Origin: an uncultured Lachnospiraceae bacterium
GTDB taxonomy: Bacteria; Bacillota; Clostridia; Lachnospirales; Lachnospiraceae
Length of the DNA stretch: 64,000 nucleotides
Direction: 5' to 3'
NCBI GenBank assembly: GCA_947588845.1
Contig: CANQAR010000005.1
Span: 1-64,000 of the forward strand
The notes beneath the pieces were generated by a model that had not been told where the DNA came from, ran no database searches, and saw only the letters and a program-made list of their open reading frames with translations. Positions 1 to 8,196 of the stretch are shown here, one piece after another. A program made the position numbers and the translations under genes. How positions within the stretch are numbered: position 1 is the stretch's first letter; the number at the start of each line of letters is the position of its first letter.

Positions 1-2
1 TT

Positions 3-167
3 CTGCATGCCGACCAGATCCTGGTGATGGAGGAAGGACGCATTGTGGGCAGAGGAACGCACCGGGAACTTCTGGAAAACTGTCAGACTTATCTGGAAAT
101 TGCGAGAGGGCAGCTCTCGGAAGAAGAGATTCAGAGTGCGCTGAAAGGAGGGGCTGTAAATGGCTGA
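3..167 (+). CDS. ABC transporter ATP-binding protein, 3' end only
   Basis: The window opens inside a coding region. The last 54 codons read as the tail of an ABC transporter nucleotide-binding domain: LHADQILVMEEG followed by GRGTHREL, which is the D-loop/H-switch-distal strand and the usual G-x-H-x-E-L close. The stop overlaps the start of the next gene by 8 bases, so the two are translated together. Such pairs in Firmicutes usually form a heterodimeric exporter with a fused membrane domain in each half. The 5' part, including the Walker motifs, lies outside the window, so the substrate cannot be judged. Confidence 0.85.
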   Translation: MHADQILVMEEGRIVGRGTHRELLENCQTYLEIARGQLSEEEIQSALKGGAVNG

Positions 168-1992
168 AGCAAGAAGACCCATGCGGAGACGAGGCCGTAT
201 GCCTGGCGAGAAAGCGAAGGATTTTAAAGGGACGATCAGGAATCTGCTGCGTTATATGGGCGTCTATAAGATCGGGCTTGCCGCGGTTGCGGTTTTTGCG
301 GTCGCCTCCACAATTTTCAATGTAATCGGGCCGAAGATTCTGGGAAACGCGACGACGGAGCTGTTTGGCGGTCTGATCGCAAAGCTGTCCGGCACCGGAA
401 CGATTGATTTTGGAAAGATTGGCGGCATTCTTCTGACTCTAATGGGAATTTATGTCCTGTGCGCCATCTTTTCCTTTGTGCAGGGCTGGATCATGACGCA
501 GATGTCTCAGAATATGAGCTTCCGGATGCGCAGAGATATCAGCGAAAAGATCAACCGGATGCCGCTGGCTTATTTTGAGCGGAATTCCGTGGGTGATGTT
601 CTTTCAAGAATCACCAACGATGTCGATACGCTGGGCATGGCGTTCAACCAGTCAATCACGCAGCTGATCACTTCGGTCTGCACGCTGGTGGGCGTTCTTG
701 TCATGATGCTGTCCATCTCGCCGCTGATGACGCTGATCACACTGCTGATTCTGCCGGTGTCCATGCTGCTGGTAATGGGGATCGTAAAGAAATCGCAGAA
801 ATATTTCATCGCGCAGCAGGAATATCTGGGAAGAATTGACGGACAGATTGAGGAAACCTTTTCCGGACATGATGTGGTGAAGGCGTTCAACCGCGAAAAC
901 GTGGAGCTGGAAGAGTTCCGGAAGATCAACGGCGTCCTGTTTGAGTCGGCGTGGAAGAGCCAGTTCCTGTCCGGCTTGATGCAGCCGATCATGAACTTTG
1001 TCAGCAACCTTGGGTATGTGGCTGTCGCGGTGTCAGGCGCGATGCTGGCAGCCGCCGGCACCATTGAGATCGGCGATATCGTGGCGTTCGTCCAGTACGT
1101 GAAGCGGTTCACGCAGCCAATCACGCAGATGGCGCAGGTATCAAATCTGCTGCAGTCCATGGCGGCCGCGGCGGAACGTATCTTTGCGTTCCTGAATGAG
1201 GAGGAAGAAATCCAAGCGACGGAAAACCCGGTCGATCCGGCTGTCATCAGGGGAGAGGTTTCTTTCGAGCATGTGCAGTTTGGCTACAATCCGGATAAGA
1301 TAATCATTCATGACTTTAACAGTGAGATCAGACCGGGGCAGATGGTGGCGATCGTAGGGCCGACCGGCGCGGGCAAGACGACCATGGTAAAGCTGCTCAT
1401 GCGGTTTTACGATGTGAATTCCGGCTGTATCCGGCTGAACGGGCATCCGGTTGCCGATTTTGACCGGAACGCGCTCCGTAATGGGTTCGGCATGGTGCTG
1501 CAGGATACCTGGCTTTTCAAAGGTTCGATCATGGAGAATATCCGCTATGGACGGCTGGAGGCCACGGACGAGGAGGTCATCCGCGCCGCGAAGCTGGCGA
1601 GGGCCGACAAGTTTATCCGGTCGCTTCCGGGCGGCTACCAGATGGAGATCAACGAGGAAGCCTCCAATATCTCGCAGGGCCAGAAGCAGCTGCTGACAAT
1701 CGCGCGCGCGATCCTGGCGGATAATCCGATCATGATCCTGGATGAGGCGACGTCGTCCGTGGATACCCGAACGGAACATCTGATCCAGGCCGCGATGGAT
1801 ACGCTGCTGAAAGGAAGAACTTCCTTCGTGATCGCGCACCGGCTCTCCACGATCCGGAACGCGGATCTGATCCTCGTCATGAAGGACGGCGATATTGTGG
1901 AGCAGGGAACGCACAAGGAACTGCTGGCGCAGGGCGGATTCTATGCGGAGCTTTACAATGCGCAGTTTGAGGAGGCCGGTTTTAACAATTAA
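160..1992 (+). CDS. ABC exporter, fused permease/ATPase
   Basis: This 610-residue protein has the layout of type I half-exporters (MsbA/LmrA-like). An N-terminal six-helix membrane domain covers about residues 30-340. A nucleotide-binding domain follows, with Walker A GPTGAGKTT near residue 400, a signature written NISQGQKQL near 503 (SQGQ in place of the usual SGGQ), and Walker B IMILDEATSSVD near 524. The H-switch IAHRLST follows. The gene overlaps the preceding ATPase by 8 bases and starts downstream of an AAAGGAGG box, so the two subunits probably make a heterodimer. Family members export drugs, lipids or peptides. The substrate is not visible here. Confidence 0.9.
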   Translation: MAEARRPMRRRGRMPGEKAKDFKGTIRNLLRYMGVYKIGLAAVAVFAVASTIFNVIGPKILGNATTELFGGLIAKLSGTGTIDFGKIGGILLTLMGIYVLCAIFSFVQGWIMTQMSQNMSFRMRRDISEKINRMPLAYFERNSVGDVLSRITNDVDTLGMAFNQSITQLITSVCTLVGVLVMMLSISPLMTLITLLILPVSMLLVMGIVKKSQKYFIAQQEYLGRIDGQIEETFSGHDVVKAFNRENVELEEFRKINGVLFESAWKSQFLSGLMQPIMNFVSNLGYVAVAVSGAMLAAAGTIEIGDIVAFVQYVKRFTQPITQMAQVSNLLQSMAAAAERIFAFLNEEEEIQATENPVDPAVIRGEVSFEHVQFGYNPDKIIIHDFNSEIRPGQMVAIVGPTGAGKTTMVKLLMRFYDVNSGCIRLNGHPVADFDRNALRNGFGMVLQDTWLFKGSIMENIRYGRLEATDEEVIRAAKLARADKFIRSLPGGYQMEINEEASNISQGQKQLLTIARAILADNPIMILDEATSSVDTRTEHLIQAAMDTLLKGRTSFVIAHRLSTIRNADLILVMKDGDIVEQGTHKELLAQGGFYAELYNAQFEEAGFNN

Positions 1993-2065
1993 TATTTCCT
2001 TTCCCTTTTCAGACTTGAATATGGTAATCCTTGTAATTTCCTCTGAAGAGTAGTAGAATACGTGA

Positions 2066-2116
2066 GAAAGCCCCGCATAAGAGCCGGCGTAAAGCATGAG
2101 GCGGTGCGGAGCTTTC
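2066..2116 (+). promoter_or_regulatory. 12-bp hairpin in the folC leader
   Basis: The arms at 2066-2077 and 2105-2116 pair over 12 bp (GAAAGCCCCGCA with TGCGGAGCTTTC, one wobble) around a 27-base loop. There is no T tract, so it is not an ordinary terminator. It sits 63 bases before the folC start and may be a structured leader. I compared it from memory with the THF riboswitch and could not establish a match. Confidence 0.45.
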
Positions 2117-2179
2117 GTGTCCTGTGTTGTTTTATAGTGTGGGACATATCAGCAGAGGAAAGTTGAGGAATAGATTGCT

Positions 2180-3481
2180 ATGAATTATACGGAGGCAAGG
2201 GCGTGGATTGATCAGATCGCAGCAAAGGGCAGCGTGTTCGGACTTGAGACGATGGAGAATCTTCTGGCGCTTCTCGGAAATCCGCAGGATGCGCTGAAGT
2301 TTGTGCATATCGCGGGAACGAATGGAAAGGGATCGGTGCTGGCGTATCTGTCCACGATCCTTGCGGAGGCGGGATACAAGGTGGGGCGCTATGTCTCTCC
2401 GACGCTGTTTTCCTACCGGGAGCGCATACAGGTCAATGGGGAATACATTGACAGGGATTCGTTTGCGCGCCTGATGAGCCGCGTGGCGGAGGCGGTCGAT
2501 GAGATGAAGCGGGAAGGAAAACCGCTGCCGACAGCTTTTGAGATGGAGACGGCGGTTTCTTTTTTATATTTTGTCGAGCAGAGGTGTGACATCGTGACGC
2601 TGGAGGCAGGGCTTGGCGGCCGTCTGGACGCGACGAACGTGGTCAAAACGACGGTGCTCGCGGTGCTTGCGTCCATCAGCAGGGATCACATGGCGGTGCT
2701 CGGTGATACACTTGCGGAGATTGCGTGGAACAAGGCGGGAATTTTTAAGCCGGGCGTGCCGGCAGTCTCGGCGTGCCAGGAAGCGGAGGCCGCGGAGGTG
2801 ATAAAAAAGACGGCAAGAGAGCAGGGCTGCGAGCTTGCGTTTGCCGAGCCGGCAGAAATCCGCGATGCTGTCTATGGGATTGGACTTCAGAAGTTTTCTT
2901 ACCGGGAATTTGAAGAAATTGAAATTCCGCTTACGGGAAAGCATCAGATTGAGAACGCGGCGCTTGCGATTGAGGCCGTGCGGATGCTCCGGAAGCACGG
3001 ATGGACGATCTCGGACGAAGCGGTTCGGGAGGGCTTTGCGCATACCATCTGGAGAGGAAGGTTCAGCGTAATCCACAGAGAGCCTTATATTGTGATGGAT
3101 GGGGCGCACAATCCGGATGCGGCGAAGCGGCTCCGCGAGTCCGTGAAAGAATATTTTCAGGAAAAGAAAATATTTTTCATTTTTGGCGTGTTTTCTGACA
3201 AGGAATATGATAAAATTATCGAAATTACAGCTCCGCTGGCAGAGCACATCGTGACGATCGAGACGCCGAACAATCCGCGCGCGCTTCCGGCGGACAAACT
3301 GGCGGAGGCGGTGCGCAGGGTGAATCCGTCGGTGGAGGCGGCAGACGGCATAGAGGACGCCGTGCGGATCTGCAGAGGACTCGCAGGGAAAGAGGATGTG
3401 ATCCTGATCTTCGGGTCGCTGTCATTTCTTGCGGAGGCGGAAAGGACGGTCGCCGCGGTATATGGAGAGACTGGAAAATGA
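2180..3481 (+). CDS. folC: Folylpolyglutamate synthase / dihydrofolate synthase
   Basis: The 433-residue protein belongs to the Mur-ligase-like FolC family. These enzymes add glutamate to dihydropteroate and to reduced folates, retaining folate in the cytoplasm. The ATP-binding loop GTNGKGS is at residues 46-52, and the family strand TLEAGLGGRLDATN and the DGAHNPDA motif are both present. Length is normal. It stands alone, with a structured leader upstream and pheA more than 200 bases downstream. An ordinary, complete gene. Confidence 0.93.
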   Translation: MNYTEARAWIDQIAAKGSVFGLETMENLLALLGNPQDALKFVHIAGTNGKGSVLAYLSTILAEAGYKVGRYVSPTLFSYRERIQVNGEYIDRDSFARLMSRVAEAVDEMKREGKPLPTAFEMETAVSFLYFVEQRCDIVTLEAGLGGRLDATNVVKTTVLAVLASISRDHMAVLGDTLAEIAWNKAGIFKPGVPAVSACQEAEAAEVIKKTAREQGCELAFAEPAEIRDAVYGIGLQKFSYREFEEIEIPLTGKHQIENAALAIEAVRMLRKHGWTISDEAVREGFAHTIWRGRFSVIHREPYIVMDGAHNPDAAKRLRESVKEYFQEKKIFFIFGVFSDKEYDKIIEITAPLAEHIVTIETPNNPRALPADKLAEAVRRVNPSVEAADGIEDAVRICRGLAGKEDVILIFGSLSFLAEAERTVAAVYGETGK

Positions 3482-3630
3482 TTTCCTGTCTGCGCAGCGT
3501 CCGGGAAAATGAGCAGAGATCCGGATTCAGGGATTTTGTTTTGCAGGATTTCGGAATAACAGGAGCCTAGTACTGTCCCGCGAACGAAGTGAGTGGATGA
3601 CAGCACTGGCATCCGACAGTCTGAGTCAGA

Positions 3631-3648
3631 TATAAACTTACGTTTATA
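3631..3648 (+). promoter_or_regulatory. 7-bp inverted repeat upstream of pheA
   Basis: TATAAAC-TTAC-GTTTATA forms a 7-bp palindrome with a four-base spacer, about 55 bases before the pheA start. It could be an operator or a small hairpin. The 222-base gap also holds a weak 6-bp stem (ACTGTC/GACAGT). No T-box core was seen. Confidence 0.3.
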
Positions 3649-3703
3649 GAGGAGAAGAGAAACAGGAACAGTTCTCAATAATAACAATCACAGGAGAAAC
3701 TTT

Positions 3704-4834
3704 ATGAGAGACTTGATGGAGTTACGAGATCAGATTGATGAGATTGACCAGCAGATTGTCAGGCTTTTTGAGGAGCGCATGGACATCTGCCAGGAGGTTG
3801 CCGAGTTCAAGATTGCAAATGGCAGAAAAGTATTTGACAAGGACAGGGAGCACGCGAAGCTGAATACGCTGACCGGCCTGGCGCACAATGATTTTAACCG
3901 CCATGGCATCAAGGAACTGTTTCAGCAGATCATGTCGATGAGCCGGAAACTTCAGTATCAGCTTCTCGCAAAGAACGGTGCGGCGGGAAGGCTCCCGTTT
4001 ATCGCTGTGGACGATATTGAACGCAAAAATATCCGCGTCGTCTATCAGGGGGTGGAAGGCGCCTACAGCCACGCGGCAATGCGCACGTATTTCGGGGACG
4101 ATGTCAACTGCTTTCATGTGACGAAATGGCGCGACGCGATGGAGGCGATCGCAGAGGGAGCCGCCGACTATGCGGTGCTTCCGATTGAAAACTCTTCGGC
4201 GGGGATTGTGGCGGACAATTATGATCTTCTCGTAAATTTTGAGAACTATATCGTCGGGGAGCAGATCATCAAGTGTGAACATGCGCTGCTCGGTCTTCCC
4301 GGAACGGATATTCGCCAGATTAAGAAAGTTTATTCCCATCAGCAGGCGCTGTCCCAGTGTGAGGAGTATCTCGACCAGCACAGGGAGTGGCTGCAGATTC
4401 CGTATGGGAACACAGCGATGGCGGCCAAGAAGGTTGCTGAGGACGGAGATCCGACGCAGGCGGCGATCGCAAGTCATTTCGCGGCGGAATATTTCGGCCT
4501 GGAGGTGCTGGCGGATCACATTTATTATAATAAGGCGAACTCAACGCGGTTCATCGTTGTGACGAATCAGCGTATTTTCCGGAAGGACGCGAAAAAGATC
4601 AGTATCTGCTTTGAGACGCCGCACAGCAGCGGATCTCTGTATTATATTATGTCCCATTTTATTTACAATAATATTAATCTGACCAAGCTTGAGTCGCGGC
4701 CGATCGCGGGAAGAAACTGGGAATACCGTTTCTTCATTGATTTTGACGGAAATCTGAACGACAGCGCCGTGAAGAACGCGCTGCGCGGGATCCGCGAGGA
4801 AGCGATCAATATGAAGATTTTGGGGAATTACTGA
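3704..4834 (+). CDS. pheA: Bifunctional chorismate mutase / prephenate dehydratase
   Basis: The 376-residue protein has the classic P-protein order: an AroQ-type chorismate mutase over residues 1-90 (LRDQIDEIDQQIVRLFEERM), a prephenate dehydratase domain from about 105 (VYQGVEGAYSHAA) with the catalytic NSTRF motif near 277, and a C-terminal ACT domain carrying ESRP that normally senses phenylalanine. It converts chorismate to phenylpyruvate via prephenate. The start follows a CAGGAGA box. Feedback inhibition by phenylalanine is expected from the ACT domain. Complete and standard. Confidence 0.94.
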   Translation: MRDLMELRDQIDEIDQQIVRLFEERMDICQEVAEFKIANGRKVFDKDREHAKLNTLTGLAHNDFNRHGIKELFQQIMSMSRKLQYQLLAKNGAAGRLPFIAVDDIERKNIRVVYQGVEGAYSHAAMRTYFGDDVNCFHVTKWRDAMEAIAEGAADYAVLPIENSSAGIVADNYDLLVNFENYIVGEQIIKCEHALLGLPGTDIRQIKKVYSHQQALSQCEEYLDQHREWLQIPYGNTAMAAKKVAEDGDPTQAAIASHFAAEYFGLEVLADHIYYNKANSTRFIVVTNQRIFRKDAKKISICFETPHSSGSLYYIMSHFIYNNINLTKLESRPIAGRNWEYRFFIDFDGNLNDSAVKNALRGIREEAINMKILGNY

Positions 4835-4847
4835 GAAAGCCCCGGAC

Positions 4848-5064
4848 GGCGGCCATCGACGGGCATGCTCGCATGCACCGGCGAATGGACATCGGACGGG
4901 CAAGACGGTATGAGCAATACAGCGGCGCGAACGTAAGAGAGCGACGCGGTGCCGCGTGCCAGTGACACGCGTTTGGCACCGACCGAAGCGGAGCGTAGAT
5001 TGCGAATACTGTCGGTGATGACGAGAGTGCTGAAAGCACGGAGTCATCGGCTTTCGCCCACAGC
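4848..5064 (+). repeat. Diverged copy of the multi-hairpin repeat (family A)
   Basis: This intergenic block shares an ordered set of words with the 41.9 kb and 62.1 kb elements: GGTATGAGCAA, ACAGCG, GCGAACG, TTGCGAATAC, GAGAGTGC-AAGCACGGA. It also carries an inner hairpin with CACCGACCGAAGCGG, which recurs (reverse strand) in the hairpin at 61955-62063. It is therefore a mosaic related to both. It fills most of the 270-base gap between pheA and the DUF815 gene. Confidence 0.65.
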
Positions 5065-5104
5065 GTGGATTGAAACAACAGAGAACGGAAAGGAACTACA
5101 GAGT

Positions 5105-6388
5105 ATGGCAAGAACGGAAGAATTGATATTATACCGTGACTTTGAGCACGGAGAGATTCTGTCGGAGATGACATGGATCATGGAGCACTATAAGGAGAAG
5201 GGTGCGGCTGTGCGCGAACGGTTTTTCTCCTGTGTGCACGGTCTGATCGACATGGCGGGAACCTACGGGTTTGAAGAGAATCTCTGGCATACATATCTCG
5301 CGTTTCTGCTGGTGAACCATGAGAATGTGTTCAGCACGGCATGTGAGATCAAAGGTGTCGGCGACGGGAGCCTGAAAAGGCTCGCAAGCCACGATTTTGA
5401 GATATTCCGCGAGCTGTTTGCATATGATTTTGCAGGGCTTGAGGAGGAACTTGGCGTAAAATTTTTCGAGGAGATCCTTCATTATCACAGTGAGGCGGCC
5501 GGAAAAATGTTCAACCGCCGCATCCGGGACAGGATCTGTGAGCTGGCGGTGCAGCTTGCCGGTTCTGCGGATATCGGGGAATTTACGGAACATATGATCA
5601 CTTTTTATAAGGAGTTTGGCGTCGGAAAATTCGGCCTTCACAAAGCGTTCCGCGTCGCGCATGAGGATGACGGAGTGAAGATCGTTCCGATCACAAACAT
5701 CGCGCATGTGTATCTGGAGGATCTGGTAGGGTATGAGATTCCGAAGAAGAAGCTGATCGACAACACGGAAGCCTTTGTGCGCGGGAAAAAGGCGAACAAC
5801 TGTCTGTTGTTCGGCGATGCGGGGACCGGGAAGTCCTCGAGTATCAAGGGAATCCTGAACCGCTATTACGATCAGGGGCTGCGCATCATCGAAATCTATA
5901 AGCACCAGTTCCGCGATCTGAATGATGTGATCGGGCAGATCAAGAACCGCAACTACCGCTTTATCATTTACATGGACGATTTGTCGTTCGAGGAGTTTGA
6001 GACCGAGTACAAGTATCTGAAGGCGGTGATCGAGGGCGGTCTTGAGAAGAAGCCCGAGAATGTCCTGATCTACGCGACTTCCAACCGCAGGAATCTGATC
6101 CGGGAGAAGTTTACGGACAACGAAGAGCGCAGGGACGACATTCATATCACGGATACGATCCAGGAGAAACTTTCGCTTGTGCGGCGGTTCGGCGTCACGA
6201 TCTACTTTGGATCGCCGGACAAGAAAGAGTTCCAAAATATTGTCCGGGTGCTCGCAAAGCGCAATGGACTGGAAATTCCGGAGGAGAAGCTTCTGGACGA
6301 GGCGAACAAATGGGAGCTTCAGCACGGCGGTTTTTCCGGCAGGACGGCGCAGCAGTTTGTGGATTATCTGCTGGGACAGATGGAGTAA
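5105..6388 (+). CDS. DUF815-type AAA+ ATPase
   Basis: The protein of about 427 residues matches the DUF815 ATPase family common in Clostridia. The P-loop GDAGTGKSS is at residues 237-245, followed by a Walker B-like stretch FIIYMDDLSFEEFE and an ATSNRRNLI sensor-1 region. I place the start at 5105, because the longer reading runs back into a repeat element and 5105 begins the conserved MARTEELILYRDFE. Its cellular role is not established for the family. The next genes are ppx and ppk, but a 257-base gap separates them, so co-transcription is uncertain. Confidence 0.85.
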   Translation: MARTEELILYRDFEHGEILSEMTWIMEHYKEKGAAVRERFFSCVHGLIDMAGTYGFEENLWHTYLAFLLVNHENVFSTACEIKGVGDGSLKRLASHDFEIFRELFAYDFAGLEEELGVKFFEEILHYHSEAAGKMFNRRIRDRICELAVQLAGSADIGEFTEHMITFYKEFGVGKFGLHKAFRVAHEDDGVKIVPITNIAHVYLEDLVGYEIPKKKLIDNTEAFVRGKKANNCLLFGDAGTGKSSSIKGILNRYYDQGLRIIEIYKHQFRDLNDVIGQIKNRNYRFIIYMDDLSFEEFETEYKYLKAVIEGGLEKKPENVLIYATSNRRNLIREKFTDNEERRDDIHITDTIQEKLSLVRRFGVTIYFGSPDKKEFQNIVRVLAKRNGLEIPEEKLLDEANKWELQHGGFSGRTAQQFVDYLLGQME

Positions 6389-6400
6389 ACTGAGCATACA

Positions 6401-6467
6401 GAAATGCTTCCGGCGGAAGCTTCCCGCATCGCGGAACGCCGTAGCCGGCTGCAGAGTGAACAGTGAC
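6401..6467 (-). repeat. Relic of the MITE-like element (one end)
   Basis: AAATGCTTCC-GGCGGAAGC, GCATCGCGGAACG and the terminal GTGAACAGTGAC (6456-6467) line up in order with one half of the MITE-like family described at 37404 and 40544. The other half is missing. It lies just after the DUF815 stop. The rest of the 257-base gap to ppx shows nothing I can name. Confidence 0.5.
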
Positions 6468-6645
6468 AATGTTCCCGGCACAAAAGAAGTACCAGATGAG
6501 AAAGCCATGCGGAGATGCCTGTATCCGACTGGATGTTTTCTGAACGCTCTGCCGTGTTCTTGCGGGAGAGGTGTTTGGAGTGTCCCCAGGGGCATCTGTG
6601 CGCATGAGCGATAAGTTTTTACAGCAATGAGAACAGGAGAAGAAA

Positions 6646-8190
6646 ATGGCAGTAAAGATGTTTGCGTCCATCACGATTGGCTCGTCGGAGACGGAGATGA
6701 AAGTATTTGAGCTGTCCCCGAGAAAGGGAATGAAGGAAATTGACTGGATCAACACGCGGCTGAATCTTGGCGTCGATGTCTACAAGATGGGCAGGATCGG
6801 GAACCGGAATATTGAGGAGCTGTGCCAGGTGCTCAAGGAATTTAAGCGGATCATGGCAGGCTACCGTGTGGAATCCTACCGGGTCTGTGCCACGAGCGCG
6901 TTCCGCGAGACAAAGAACGCCGTGGTGCTGGTGGATTATATTGAGAAACAGACCGGACTGGAGATTGAGGTTTTGAGCAACGCGGAGCAGCGGTTTATCG
7001 ATTACAAATCCATCGCGTCGGTTACGGCGGAATTTGAGACGATCATTCAGAACGCGACCGCGATTGTTGACATTGGCGGCACCAGCATGCAGATTTCCCT
7101 GTTTGACAAGGATAAGCTGATCACGACGCAGAACATCCGGGTCGGCAACGTCAGCACAAAAGAGGAGCTTGCTCCCTATGAGAAAAACAGAAGCCATTTC
7201 GAGAAGATGGTGACGGAGATTCTGAATCATGAGTTTGCGGGATTCAACAAACTCTACCAGAAAGACCGAAAGATCAAGAATCTGATCATCATCGGCGGCA
7301 ATCTGCGCGAACTGATGAAACGATATGAGACGACGGATCACAAGATCACTTCCGTGTCGAAGGAACAGTTCATGGGAATCTATCAGAAGATTGTAAATCT
7401 TGACCCGGATCAGATCGCGGCGGATTTTGACATTTCTCTGGAGATGACCCCGGTGATCGTGCCTTCCGCGATCTACTGCCGCTGCATGATTGACAGCTTC
7501 GGTGTGGAGACAGTCTGGCTGCCGGATTACAGCTTAAGCGAGGGCGCCGCCTATGATTATGCGGAGAAGAATCAGTATATCCAGTGTAATCACAGCTTTG
7601 AGGAGGATATGATCGCGTCCGCCCGGAGTATTTCCAAGCGCTATAAATGCAGCCAGCCGCACATCCGTGTTCTTGAGAACCTTGCGCTGCAGGTGTTTGA
7701 CCGCATGAAGAAGGTGCACGGGATGACGCAGCGCGACCGTCTGCTTCTGCAGATTTCGGTTATCCTGCACAACTGCGGAAAATTTATCAGCCTTGAGAAT
7801 GTGGCGGACTGCGCCTACAATATTATCATGGCGACGGAGATTATCGGTCTGTCCCAGACGGAGCAGAATATGATCGCCTACATCGTCAAATACAACACGA
7901 TGCCGTTTCCGGATTATGAAGATTTTGACACGGCTGCGGAGATCAATATCGACGATTATCTGCGTATCGCGAAACTGACAGCCATTTTGAGACTGGTCAA
8001 TTCGCTTGACCGGACGCATCAGCAGAAATGCGCGGAAGCGGTTGTAACGTTCAAGGACAATGTGCTGAAGGTTGTGGCGGCGACGCGCGAGGACCTGACA
8101 CTGGAGGCCAGGACGTTTGAGGAAAAAGGAAAATTCTTTGAGGGCGTGTTCCATGTACACCCGGTATTTAAGCAGAAAAAGCAGTTATAG
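6646..8190 (+). CDS. ppx: Exopolyphosphatase / GppA-type phosphatase
   Basis: The 514-residue protein has the Ppx/GppA actin-like ATPase fold. An N-terminal strand (ASITIGSSETEMKVFEL) is followed by CATSAFRETKN, the phosphate-binding AIVDIGGTSMQISLF and IIIGGNLREL. The C-terminal part (from about 310) resembles the HD-like helical domain of long Ppx proteins. It should remove terminal phosphates from polyphosphate or pppGpp. It lies 6 bases upstream of polyphosphate kinase, so one operon makes and degrades polyphosphate. The start follows an AGGAGAAG box. Confidence 0.9.
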   Translation: MAVKMFASITIGSSETEMKVFELSPRKGMKEIDWINTRLNLGVDVYKMGRIGNRNIEELCQVLKEFKRIMAGYRVESYRVCATSAFRETKNAVVLVDYIEKQTGLEIEVLSNAEQRFIDYKSIASVTAEFETIIQNATAIVDIGGTSMQISLFDKDKLITTQNIRVGNVSTKEELAPYEKNRSHFEKMVTEILNHEFAGFNKLYQKDRKIKNLIIIGGNLRELMKRYETTDHKITSVSKEQFMGIYQKIVNLDPDQIAADFDISLEMTPVIVPSAIYCRCMIDSFGVETVWLPDYSLSEGAAYDYAEKNQYIQCNHSFEEDMIASARSISKRYKCSQPHIRVLENLALQVFDRMKKVHGMTQRDRLLLQISVILHNCGKFISLENVADCAYNIIMATEIIGLSQTEQNMIAYIVKYNTMPFPDYEDFDTAAEINIDDYLRIAKLTAILRLVNSLDRTHQQKCAEAVVTFKDNVLKVVAATREDLTLEARTFEEKGKFFEGVFHVHPVFKQKKQL

Positions 8191-8196
8191 AAAGGA

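Noticed and set aside
1993-2179. THF riboswitch upstream of folC
   Set aside because: GAGTAG and GCGGTG words are present, but I could not place the full conserved core or the pseudoknot loops, so I only report a hairpin.
3482-3703. T-box or phenylalanine leader before pheA
   Set aside because: No T-box antiterminator core, no terminator and no Phe-rich leader peptide could be found in the gap.
5129-6595. Minus-strand reading frame of 488 codons opposite the DUF815 gene
   Set aside because: Shadow of a gene with a clear P-loop ATPase signature; the translated product shows no family features.
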